Positions 9,669 to 18,220 of a stretch of DNA of 53,245 nucleotides are shown here, piece by piece (the stretch's first letter is position 1; the number at the start of each line of letters is the position of its first letter). A program made the position numbers and the translations under genes. The DNA comes from Bacteroidota bacterium (GTDB taxonomy: Bacteria; Bacteroidota; Bacteroidia; NS11-12g; UBA955): NCBI GenBank assembly GCA_030830065.1, contig JAURNR010000049.1, forward strand, positions 1 to 53,245, in the 5' to 3' direction. The notes under the pieces were generated by a model. That model ran no database searches and had not been told where the DNA came from. It saw only the letters and a list, made by a program, of their open reading frames with translations.

Positions 9669-10361
9669 CTAAAAGTAAAAGATAGAACCCAATTTCTCGT
9701 ATAAGTAGAAATTGATAAAGACGATGGATATTCCAATCGCTGCTCCTACAATGAGTTCGTCGTTTTTATGAGATTTTAATTGTTTTCGTGAAATAGCAAC
9801 TAAAGCAGAAATAATTACACCTATGATTATCATGTATGGTTGATTCCAAATACCATAAATTTCCCAGAATTTGTCCCAAACAACAATGTTGCTCATTGCG
9901 ATGAAAAATGTGAAGAACCCTATTACCGACAATACATGAATGCTAATTTTAAATGAAAACCGATTAAACAACCACTGAACTATTAGAGATAACAGAATAA
10001 GCTGATTCCACATAATCAGGAATTCAAATTCTAGGTTTTCTATTACCACAGACTGAGGGGTTTCAGTAGTTATGCCAATTGTGTTTTCTTGCAATACAAT
10101 ACTGGAAAAAACCAGGGCACAAATCAAAGAAAAAACTACCACCCAACTTCTATGTTTTGTTTGAGGTATTTCGAGGGATTCAAATTTACCTCGTTTAACC
10201 ATTAACCAAACAAAAACAAGCGGAATTATAGAGTGTAAGAGTAAGGAAAGCAACATATTTTGCCATAGAAACCCGCTGTTTAAACTTAAATACGAAACAC
10301 CTAGGGTTGCCCAAAATGCTGGGTATGTTGCATATGATATTGTTTTGTAAAACGCTTTCAT
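9669..10361 (-). CDS. Multi-pass membrane protein of unknown function
   Basis: Several hydrophobic segments; start codon abuts the stop of the upstream M1 peptidase gene. Confidence 0.7.
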   Translation of the reverse strand: MKAFYKTISYATYPAFWATLGVSYLSLNSGFLWQNMLLSLLLHSIIPLVFVWLMVKRGKFESLEIPQTKHRSWVVVFSLICALVFSSIVLQENTIGITTETPQSVVIENLEFEFLIMWNQLILLSLIVQWLFNRFSFKISIHVLSVIGFFTFFIAMSNIVVWDKFWEIYGIWNQPYMIIIGVIISALVAISRKQLKSHKNDELIVGAAIGISIVFINFYLYEKLGSIFYF

Positions 10362-13300
10362 TTAAAATGATTTTTCTATGCCCATGATAAAACGAAATTG
10401 TAAATTTCCTTTGTCTACAGGGTTAGTGACATTCAAGAAAAAGGGAAAGTCAAACCTGAAAACTATTGGCTTTGTATCATTTAGAATTTTTTTATTTATG
10501 AAGTGATTGAGGTTTGTAAAATTCAACGTTGTTCCTATTCCACCATCCATGAGTATCCCACTGTTAATAAATGAATTTTTTTCCTCCCAGCCAATGATAC
10601 CGGCATCATAAAAAGCATAAGGAGATATCTTGAAATATTTGTTTTTCAATAATCCATTAAAGAGATTACCCAGCTGCCATTCTAAATTTAGAGAAGCCCC
10701 TGAAGTTCCTCTAAAGAAGGCATAAACACTATCGTTTGAGGTTCTTCCAATAACGCGATTTTGATAACCTCTTAAGTTTAAACCACCACCGTAATGAAGC
10801 GTATTTGGTATTCCAATACGTACAGGAGGTTGTGATTTTTGATATTGAAAGGGTAGTATGGCCACGTTGCCCCAATTTCTCATTATTGAATTATCGAACT
10901 GCGTTTCAGGATTTGCTGATGCAGCATATAAAGCAGATTCAGGTGAGGGGTTTTTGCCTCCTCCATATTGAGCAAATGTCCGGATTAATAATATTGTTTT
11001 TAGTATGGGCTGTTTATGCTTCCACTCCATGTTGATATAACCAAATTGAGTGTTACTCCAAGGGGAAGGAAGCCTTGTTTCAAAATTAATTGAACCAGAT
11101 TTTCCCCATTTTTGGTAATTCATTTTCCAGAATAAATTCATGGAAATATTGGATTGATTTTGCCATAATGATTGAACTGGAATTACACCGGAAAACGCTT
11201 TTTCTTGATATGCAGAGTGTTGGATAAAACTACTTGTAATTAATTGAGGCTCGGAAGGAGTTTTAACCTCTTCTGCGGTTCCACCCATTATTCGACTATA
11301 CATCCCGAAAGTGTGTTTTCCTACACTAAAATCCCAACCGATATCATTCTTGTAGCGTTGGTTCATGTAAATTAAATTAGAAAAATATCTTCCACCTTTT
11401 TTTACCTCATTAGACCAAAAAGCGTCTACACCAATTTTCTGAGCAGGAACGTTAATTCCTAATCCATTAATTCCAGAATTATTCCAGTAATAATATGTTC
11501 TTATGTCAAAAACATGTTTTCTAGCAGCGTATTGGCCACTTATTTTTAGACCTGTTCCTAAACCAGAATATTGATTAAAATCTAGTGTGGGTCGGTATAA
11601 TAAATGGTAGGGCCCAAGGAACGAATAATTTGCTCCATTACCCCAATCTAAACTCCAATGTCTTCGGCCTCTCCATACATTATCGGGCCGGTAAACATCC
11701 GCAAGCTGCCCACTTGGATCAATCCAAACCTGATCTAATTTACTAGAAGGCTCCAGTTGAATCTCAAATGAAAAATCTCTTCTGAGGTTGTTCCATCCCT
11801 TCCAAATTTCTGTGTGTAAACGAGAAGGTACTTTAAAGTGTGTAACGGGTATTCGCAATTGAGTAACTTCTATGCGCTTTTTCTTATCTTTTGAAAAAGT
11901 AGAGAGAAGATCCACATCCAACGGCATGATCATTTCACCTTTTCGCTTTACATGGATTTTATATTTCGAATCTCCTAAATCTTCTACCTTTTTTACGGCA
12001 TAATCTACGCTTTTGTTAGATTCAAACCACTGGTCAAAAAATTTGGTCAAATCTGTTTGAGCGCTTGCTGTAATTGAATTTCTAAAATCTTCGATATATG
12101 GGTGGCAGAACTTCCAACGCTCTACATAATCTTGCATAGCTGTGAAGAAAATGGAATCACCCAAATAGTATTTTAAGTTATACAGCATGGTTGCAGTCTT
12201 ATAATAAACGTGTCCGTATCCTCCTCCATGTCGAACACCGTCACCGAATTCATTGCTGTGGGTATTTAAGAACGCATCTTCACCATCCATTGCATCGTTT
12301 AAATACCCGGCAAAAACTCTGTTGTATTCAGGGTAAGATTCAACACGAAAAGTCCGCATTGCAAAAGCAGTTAAAAACTGAGTGAATCCTTCGTCTAAAG
12401 CAGCTCTGTAAGTTTCGTTACTTCCAAGCATACCCATAAACCAATTGTGACCTACTTCGTGAGCAATTAGACTTTTATGGCTTGGATAATATCCTCCACA
12501 CAAGGTAAGCATCGGATATTCCATTCCGTCCGCTGCGTCAGCAACAACAATTTTAGGATATTCATACAAACCAAATACATTGCTGTATAGGGAAATTACA
12601 TCTTTAAGAAAGTCAGCCGTTTCTTGCCATCTACCTGCATTGTTTTCTTGCGCTAGTGCGACGCATTTTATACCATTCCATTTTACTTCATGTCTTCTAT
12701 ATGTTGGGTCGGCAGTCCAGGCAAAATCATGAACATTAAAGGCATAGTATTTCCAAGTTTTTGTTTTGTTGGAAGGGGGAATTATTTCTGACGGACTTTC
12801 TCCAATTGCTTTGCCTTCAAAATTTTGAATGTCGATTTGCTTCTTCAGACTCTCTGGCAGAACCTCTTCCTCATTAATAAGACTGCCAGTGGCTTCTATA
12901 ATATATTGTTCGGGTAACTCAAGTTCAACAAGAAATTCGCCAAAATCTCCGTAAAATTCTTTCTCAAGATGTTCGTCTGTTTCCCAACTAAACTTCTCAT
13001 CAAAAACACAAATTCGCGGATACCAGTGAACTCCGTTAAAGTGTTTAACCCCATGATGTTCGTATACTTTCATTCGGCGTCGGATACTTCCACGGTCGAA
13101 ATAAGTTTTGAAAACAATATTAAATTTACAACTATCACCGGGCAACAGGTGATAGGGTAGATCAACTTGCATAATGGTGCCATCTAAGCGGTATCCTAGG
13201 TAAGGGTCATCATTATTATTTTTATGATCTAAAACTTCACCATTAACCTTAATCTCAGATATTTGGGTGCCTAATTTTTGTTTTTCATAAGGTCCATAAT

Positions 13301-13634
13301 TTACATTAAGTTTATTGAGTTTGTAAAGGTCATCTGTGAGAGATTCGGGTTGGAAAGAATTCTGATAAAGGTGAAAAAATGCTTCCTTTTGTATGTGCGG
13401 AGAATTATTGTAATAAGTTAATTCTAAACTTCCGTATATAATTTCTTTCTCGTCATCGAGCTTGGCTTTGATATGGTAAGAAACATCTTGTTGCCAATAT
13501 GAACTATGTGGAGACTTTTTTTTCCAATATCGTGAATTATCAGAGCTCCTGTAAAAACCGAGAGAATTTTGAGCTTCACTATATGCACTAACAAAAAGAG
13601 TAAGAATAACAATACTAATTCTAATATTTACCAT
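10362..13634 (-). CDS. M1-family (gluzincin) metallopeptidase with C-terminal Omp85-like outer-membrane beta-barrel
   Basis: Signal peptide; HEVGHNWFMG (12438-12461) followed by DEGF; C-terminal ~430 aa of alternating strands with GGGLNLRGYQNR (10755-10790) and terminal Phe (RFIMGIEKSF). Confidence 0.85.
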   Translation of the reverse strand: MVNIRISIVILTLFVSAYSEAQNSLGFYRSSDNSRYWKKKSPHSSYWQQDVSYHIKAKLDDEKEIIYGSLELTYYNNSPHIQKEAFFHLYQNSFQPESLTDDLYKLNKLNVNYGPYEKQKLGTQISEIKVNGEVLDHKNNNDDPYLGYRLDGTIMQVDLPYHLLPGDSCKFNIVFKTYFDRGSIRRRMKVYEHHGVKHFNGVHWYPRICVFDEKFSWETDEHLEKEFYGDFGEFLVELELPEQYIIEATGSLINEEEVLPESLKKQIDIQNFEGKAIGESPSEIIPPSNKTKTWKYYAFNVHDFAWTADPTYRRHEVKWNGIKCVALAQENNAGRWQETADFLKDVISLYSNVFGLYEYPKIVVADAADGMEYPMLTLCGGYYPSHKSLIAHEVGHNWFMGMLGSNETYRAALDEGFTQFLTAFAMRTFRVESYPEYNRVFAGYLNDAMDGEDAFLNTHSNEFGDGVRHGGGYGHVYYKTATMLYNLKYYLGDSIFFTAMQDYVERWKFCHPYIEDFRNSITASAQTDLTKFFDQWFESNKSVDYAVKKVEDLGDSKYKIHVKRKGEMIMPLDVDLLSTFSKDKKKRIEVTQLRIPVTHFKVPSRLHTEIWKGWNNLRRDFSFEIQLEPSSKLDQVWIDPSGQLADVYRPDNVWRGRRHWSLDWGNGANYSFLGPYHLLYRPTLDFNQYSGLGTGLKISGQYAARKHVFDIRTYYYWNNSGINGLGINVPAQKIGVDAFWSNEVKKGGRYFSNLIYMNQRYKNDIGWDFSVGKHTFGMYSRIMGGTAEEVKTPSEPQLITSSFIQHSAYQEKAFSGVIPVQSLWQNQSNISMNLFWKMNYQKWGKSGSINFETRLPSPWSNTQFGYINMEWKHKQPILKTILLIRTFAQYGGGKNPSPESALYAASANPETQFDNSIMRNWGNVAILPFQYQKSQPPVRIGIPNTLHYGGGLNLRGYQNRVIGRTSNDSVYAFFRGTSGASLNLEWQLGNLFNGLLKNKYFKISPYAFYDAGIIGWEEKNSFINSGILMDGGIGTTLNFTNLNHFINKKILNDTKPIVFRFDFPFFLNVTNPVDKGNLQFRFIMGIEKSF

Positions 13635-13682
13635 AAAAACGCAATTTACGAAAACCTCCTTACTCCTAATTAATCAATTGGT

Positions 13683-14414
13683 TTGAAAGAGCGAATAAGT
13701 TTATGCAAATTTGTAGTGTTGAATAATTGGGAGTTTAATATTGATAACAACAACGAAGAGTTAAAACTAATTGCTCTTAAACACTCCGGAAGGGTTAACC
13801 AAATAGGAGTTAATTCTTTTGGAAAAGTAGGTTTTCACTTAATCGATGAAAAGAATAAGTTGATTAAGGGTGGGCAATTTGTTGTAATTGACTCTCCAAT
13901 ACATCTTGTACCTGAACCCTTTTTAGGAGCACAACCTACAGGTATAGAATTAAATGTTAAGATAGAAATAACCCCAGGAGTATTCCTCTGCTATGAGGGA
14001 AAGAATCGTCAGCATTTGTTTCAGGGTGTTTTTCAAAAAGCAAACCAAATAGCACAACAAAAATCAAATATTGCATTTGTTTGGAATCACGAAGATTTGA
14101 TTTACATTATCTGTTTTAAAGAGAAGAAATTTGTTTTTGGGAATATCTATAATGTTCAGGATATGGCCGAATGCATTTATTTTTCATTGTCAGCAATACA
14201 AGATTGTGGCGTTTATAACGTGGGTTTTGAATTCTATATTGATGGTGATTCCAATTGGGTTCACGATTTTTCTGAGCAATTATTACCTATGGGATTAAAA
14301 CCGACTCCAGTCCACCATGCCGAACTATACAACGGGTATTATAATTCACCTCAAAACCACATAGATTCTTATCTGTTTCAATTGCTGTCATGCGAGTTAC
14401 CGGAGGAGTATTAA
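13683..14414 (+). CDS. DUF3822 family protein
   Basis: Length, sequence character and position directly upstream of rsmD-coaD match the Bacteroidota DUF3822 family; TTG start. Confidence 0.7.
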   Translation: MKERISLCKFVVLNNWEFNIDNNNEELKLIALKHSGRVNQIGVNSFGKVGFHLIDEKNKLIKGGQFVVIDSPIHLVPEPFLGAQPTGIELNVKIEITPGVFLCYEGKNRQHLFQGVFQKANQIAQQKSNIAFVWNHEDLIYIICFKEKKFVFGNIYNVQDMAECIYFSLSAIQDCGVYNVGFEFYIDGDSNWVHDFSEQLLPMGLKPTPVHHAELYNGYYNSPQNHIDSYLFQLLSCELPEEY

Positions 14415-14935
14415 AGGGTATGCAATTCCCACCGGGATTTGCTAGCCATGTACGTCCATCGACCGATCGAGTACGGGAAAGTTTGTTTAATCAACTTGTG
14501 CATCGATATGACCTTAACGGAATTAATGTATTAGACCTTTTTAGTGGATCAGGTATTATTGCAGCAGAGTTTTTTAGTCGTGGTGTAGAATGTGTAAAAT
14601 CGATAGATTTAGATTTTAAAAATGTTTCATACCAGAATGAAAGAAAAAAGGAAAGAAAGGAATTAGAGAACTGGCAAATTACAAAACACGACGTTTTTAA
14701 ATGGTTAAAGAATGATGATAAAAAATATGATATCATTTTTGCTGACCCGCCTTATGGAATGCCAGATTTAAATGTGTTTCCACTAAAGGTTGCTAGTATG
14801 TTAAAAGACGATGGAATTTTAGTGTTTGAACACCAACCCAATTTATCATTTTCACTACCCATTGATCATCAAAAAGAATACGGTAGCACAACAATTAGTA
14901 TATTCGTTGAAAGTCAAATAAAAAATGGAAAATAG
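14390..14935 (+). CDS. rsmD: 16S rRNA (guanine966-N2)-methyltransferase RsmD
   Basis: MRVTGGVLKG, RPSTDRVRESLFNQL, VLDLFSGSGIIAAE, IIFADPPYG. Confidence 0.93.
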   Translation: MRVTGGVLKGMQFPPGFASHVRPSTDRVRESLFNQLVHRYDLNGINVLDLFSGSGIIAAEFFSRGVECVKSIDLDFKNVSYQNERKKERKELENWQITKHDVFKWLKNDDKKYDIIFADPPYGMPDLNVFPLKVASMLKDDGILVFEHQPNLSFSLPIDHQKEYGSTTISIFVESQIKNGK

Positions 14936-15386
14936 AATTGCGGTATTTCCGGGCACATTCGATCCTGTTACAAAGGGGCATGCAGACATAGTAAATAGAG
15001 CTGCAGGTTTGTTTGATAAAATTATTATTGCCGTAGGTGTAAATACCCAAAAAAAGACTTTATTCAGTTTAGAGCAGAGAATTGAATGGTTGGAAGAAAC
15101 CTTCAAACACTTATCTCATATAGAAATTAAAAGCTATCAAGGATTAACAGTTGATTTTTGTAAATCACAAAAGGCAAAATTTATTTTGAGAGGCCTTCGA
15201 AACTCTTCTGATTTTAATTATGAGACGCATATTGCTCATTTGAACACAAGTTTGGATTCAGAAATAGAAACCGTATTTATTCTCACTTCTCCGGAGTTGA
15301 GTTATATCTCTAGTACGTTGATTAGAGATTTAATAATACATAAAGGGGAATACAAAAAATACTTACCCGAAGGGATCAAGCTGTAG
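14925..15386 (+). CDS. coaD: Phosphopantetheine adenylyltransferase
   Basis: AVFPGTFDPVTKGHADIV, FILRGLRNSSDFNYE, YISSTLIRD. Confidence 0.97.
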   Translation: MENRIAVFPGTFDPVTKGHADIVNRAAGLFDKIIIAVGVNTQKKTLFSLEQRIEWLEETFKHLSHIEIKSYQGLTVDFCKSQKAKFILRGLRNSSDFNYETHIAHLNTSLDSEIETVFILTSPELSYISSTLIRDLIIHKGEYKKYLPEGIKL

Positions 15387-16037
15387 TTAGACGCTCGCTT
15401 CTGCCTCTTTGTGAGAGATTAATGCTTTTTGAATAATGTCTCTTACGCTCTTGTAAGTTTGAAACTCAGGGCTTTCAAACCAATTTAATGACTCAAATTT
15501 TACTTCGCTTATACCTTCTTCTGTTTGAGGTTTTAAATCGGAATAATTACTACTGTTCATTTTATACCAGTGTGTTTCTTTCAGTAGAATACTGTCTTCT
15601 TCTCGATAAGCATGGTAGGTTTCTCCAATTTTATCGGAGATATTAATCATATTGATTCCAGTTTCTTCCATGACCTCTCGAAGAGCGGCTGCGCGCTGAT
15701 CTTCATGTTTTTCAATTTTCCCTTTGGGTAAATCCCATAAACCGTTTCTTTTTATACAGAGCAATTGATTTTCTTTATTAAAAACCAACCCCCCAGCAGC
15801 TTGAATAAGAGTGTAGTCCAAGGCAAATTCCCTAAATGTTTCTGTTGGATCTGGGCTCATAAGGCCAAATGTCATTGGCTTTCCCCAGTTATCACTGTTT
15901 ACTAGGATGTTGAAACTTTTGTGAATTTCATCATCTCCAATATAAAACAGATTTGGTATTCCTCTCAGCGCTTCCTGAGAATCTGTTATAATGAGTGCAC
16001 CCTCATTAAAGTAGATTTTGTAAGTTTGCGGCTCCAT
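15387..16037 (-). CDS. NUDIX hydrolase with N-terminal extension
   Basis: Nudix box GKIEKHEDQRAAALREVMEETGI; preceded by ~85-aa non-Nudix domain. Confidence 0.92.
   Translation of the reverse strand: MEPQTYKIYFNEGALIITDSQEALRGIPNLFYIGDDEIHKSFNILVNSDNWGKPMTFGLMSPDPTETFREFALDYTLIQAAGGLVFNKENQLLCIKRNGLWDLPKGKIEKHEDQRAAALREVMEETGINMINISDKIGETYHAYREEDSILLKETHWYKMNSSNYSDLKPQTEEGISEVKFESLNWFESPEFQTYKSVRDIIQKALISHKEAEASV
16021..16028 (+). promoter_or_regulatory. -7 box for pyrE
   Basis: TAAGTTTG, 7 nt before the ATG at 16036. Confidence 0.5.
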
Positions 16038-16671
16038 GTCACATCAAAGTGCAAAATTAGCAAAATTTCTATTGGAAATAAAGGCCATTAAATTATCTCC
16101 GTCGAATCCTTTCATATGGACATCCGGAATAAAATCTCCAATTTATTGCGATAATCGTATGGTATTATCCTATCCGAACGTTCGTGAATTCGTAGCTGAA
16201 GAGCTTGCGAAGCTTGTTAAAGATAAATTCCCAGATTCAAATAAAATTGCCGGAATTGCTACCGCGGGGATTGCTCATGGTATGCTTTGTGCAGATCGTT
16301 TGGGTATGTCTTATTGCTATGTAAGACCTGAACCAAAGAAGCATGGTTTAAAAAACCAAGTTGAGGGACAATTGGAAGAAGGCGATAGGGTTGTGCTGAT
16401 TGAGGATCTAATTTCAACTGGAAAAAGTTCATTTCAAGCCGTTGAGGGCGTAAAAAATGCGGGAGGAATAGTTGTAGGGGTTATAGCACTTTTCACCTAT
16501 GGTTTTGAAGAAGCTAAAATTCGCTTTGAAAATGCAGGAATTCCAGTTTATACCATTTCTGATTTTCCAACTTTGGCGGAAGTTGCTGCTCATGAAGGAT
16601 ATATTAATACGGAGGATATAGAGAAGGTTAAAAACTTTGCTAACGACCCTAAAGGTTGGGGTTCAAACTAA
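16036..16671 (+). CDS. pyrE: Orotate phosphoribosyltransferase
   Basis: FIWTSGIKSPIYCDNR, GIATAGIAHG, VVLIEDLISTGKSSFQAV. Confidence 0.97.
   Translation: MSHQSAKLAKFLLEIKAIKLSPSNPFIWTSGIKSPIYCDNRMVLSYPNVREFVAEELAKLVKDKFPDSNKIAGIATAGIAHGMLCADRLGMSYCYVRPEPKKHGLKNQVEGQLEEGDRVVLIEDLISTGKSSFQAVEGVKNAGGIVVGVIALFTYGFEEAKIRFENAGIPVYTISDFPTLAEVAAHEGYINTEDIEKVKNFANDPKGWGSN
16052..16059 (-). promoter_or_regulatory. -7 box for NUDIX gene
   Basis: Minus-strand TAATTTTG, 14 nt before the ATG at 16037; lies inside pyrE. Confidence 0.45.
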
Positions 16672-17342
16672 CGTAAATGTTTAAGCGCCTCTCTTTTTGA
16701 CAGAGGTTTTAGTGTATATTTATTTACAAATTCTATAACCCAATTTGGGTTTGTTTTTGCATACTGGCGAAGTGCCCAACCAATGGCTTTTTGAAGAAAA
16801 AATTCTTTTGAATTAAGATGTGGTAGAATAGAAAACTCTAACAAGTCAATATTTGTATCTGATTTAAATCCTAATTGAGAAATAACAGCACTGCGGTTAA
16901 TCCACATATTCTCATCCTCGGTATATTCATGAATCTTGCTCTTCATTATGTCAAGGTTGCTATGTAGAATTTCACCTAAGTTTTTAGCCGCAAGCATATC
17001 TACAGTGTCCCACCAACTTTTAGTAGAAATTAGATACTCTATAAATGGCAAATCTTCGGCGGTTAACCACTTTTTACGTTTTCCTAAAATATCCAAAGCC
17101 ACATATTGGAATTCTCTTTCCTCCTGCATCCACAATAATTTTACCCAATTCAATAATTCTTGACGGCTCTGTGGTTTCCATTGAGAATAAAGTTCTGCTT
17201 CTGCGAGTTTTCTCATCGGAGATGTCACCCCAAAATATACAAAATGATGTTTCATATATTTTTCCATACTCGGTTTTTTAAGCGGGTTGGCGTGATTAAT
17301 CAATGATGATTTTAGTATGTTAATTTGTTCGATGAATTCCAT
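16668..17342 (-). CDS. DNA alkylation repair protein (AlkD-like HEAT repeat)
   Basis: YFGVTSPMRKLAE, ILGKRKKWL, STKSWWDTVDMLA, FFLQKAIGWALRQYAKTNP. Confidence 0.88.
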   Translation of the reverse strand: MEFIEQINILKSSLINHANPLKKPSMEKYMKHHFVYFGVTSPMRKLAEAELYSQWKPQSRQELLNWVKLLWMQEEREFQYVALDILGKRKKWLTAEDLPFIEYLISTKSWWDTVDMLAAKNLGEILHSNLDIMKSKIHEYTEDENMWINRSAVISQLGFKSDTNIDLLEFSILPHLNSKEFFLQKAIGWALRQYAKTNPNWVIEFVNKYTLKPLSKREALKHLR

Positions 17343-17408
17343 TTTTTACTTCTACGAAAGTAATCGAATTAACCACCAATTGTATACTTAATTGTCAAGA
17401 GCAAAATG

Positions 17409-17416
17409 TATATTTG
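17409..17416 (+). promoter_or_regulatory. -7 box for DUF4197 gene
   Basis: TATATTTG, 6 nt before the ATG at 17423; overlaps the listed TTG start (17414). Confidence 0.55.
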
Positions 17417-17422
17417 AATGCT

Positions 17423-18199
17423 ATGAAAAGTAAGTTTATCTATTTATCGTTGGTGGTCTTGACAGTGGTTTCTTGTGATGTTTTAAAACAAACTGCTGGC
17501 GAAATTGCTAATGAGGCTATTACACAAATCCCAAACAATGGACAAAGTAAATCGCAACTAACCTCTGGTGAAGCAGCTGGTGGACTTAAAGAAGCATTAA
17601 TAAAGGGTGTTGTAAATGGAACAGATAGACTAGGAGTCGTTGGTGCTTTTTCAAAAAATCCTAGTTTAAAAATTTTACTTCCACCAGAAGTACAAAAAAT
17701 TGAATCAAAAATAAGAGACAATGCAATTCTAAATCGCTTAATTGGACCTGAATTAGACAAGGCTGTAGTGGCAATGAATGAGGGTGCAGAAAATTCTATG
17801 AAGTTGGCGACTCCTGTGTTTAAAAAGGCCATAACAAATATGTCCTTTTCGGATGCGATGAATATACTTACGGGTGGAGAGGGAGCAGCTACTCAATATT
17901 TAAAGTCTACGACCGAAGGCGAACTACAAGGTTTGTTCAAGCCGGAGGTGAAAAAGGCGTTAGATCAGGTAAAACTGAATGAAATTTGGAACCCTGTAGT
18001 AAGCAAAATCAATAAAAATAAAGGTTTATTGGGTCTAGATTCTGATATTCAGCCAGATTTAAATCAATACGTAACAGAAAAAGCAACAGCTGCGTTATTT
18101 TCAGAAATAGAGAAAGAGGAAAATCAGATTAGAAAAGACCCTTTGGAAAGATCTACAGAATTGCTAAAGAAGGTTTTTGATTACGCAGATAAACACTAA
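17423..18199 (+). CDS. DUF4197 family lipoprotein
   Basis: MKSKFIYLSLVVLTVVSCD lipobox; GLKEALIKGVVNGTDRLG, LPPEVQKIE, DAMNILTGGEGAATQYLK. Start moved from 17414 to 17423. Confidence 0.85.
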   Translation: MKSKFIYLSLVVLTVVSCDVLKQTAGEIANEAITQIPNNGQSKSQLTSGEAAGGLKEALIKGVVNGTDRLGVVGAFSKNPSLKILLPPEVQKIESKIRDNAILNRLIGPELDKAVVAMNEGAENSMKLATPVFKKAITNMSFSDAMNILTGGEGAATQYLKSTTEGELQGLFKPEVKKALDQVKLNEIWNPVVSKINKNKGLLGLDSDIQPDLNQYVTEKATAALFSEIEKEENQIRKDPLERSTELLKKVFDYADKH

Positions 18200-18220
18200 T
18201 CCCAACGGTGGATTCCTCGT

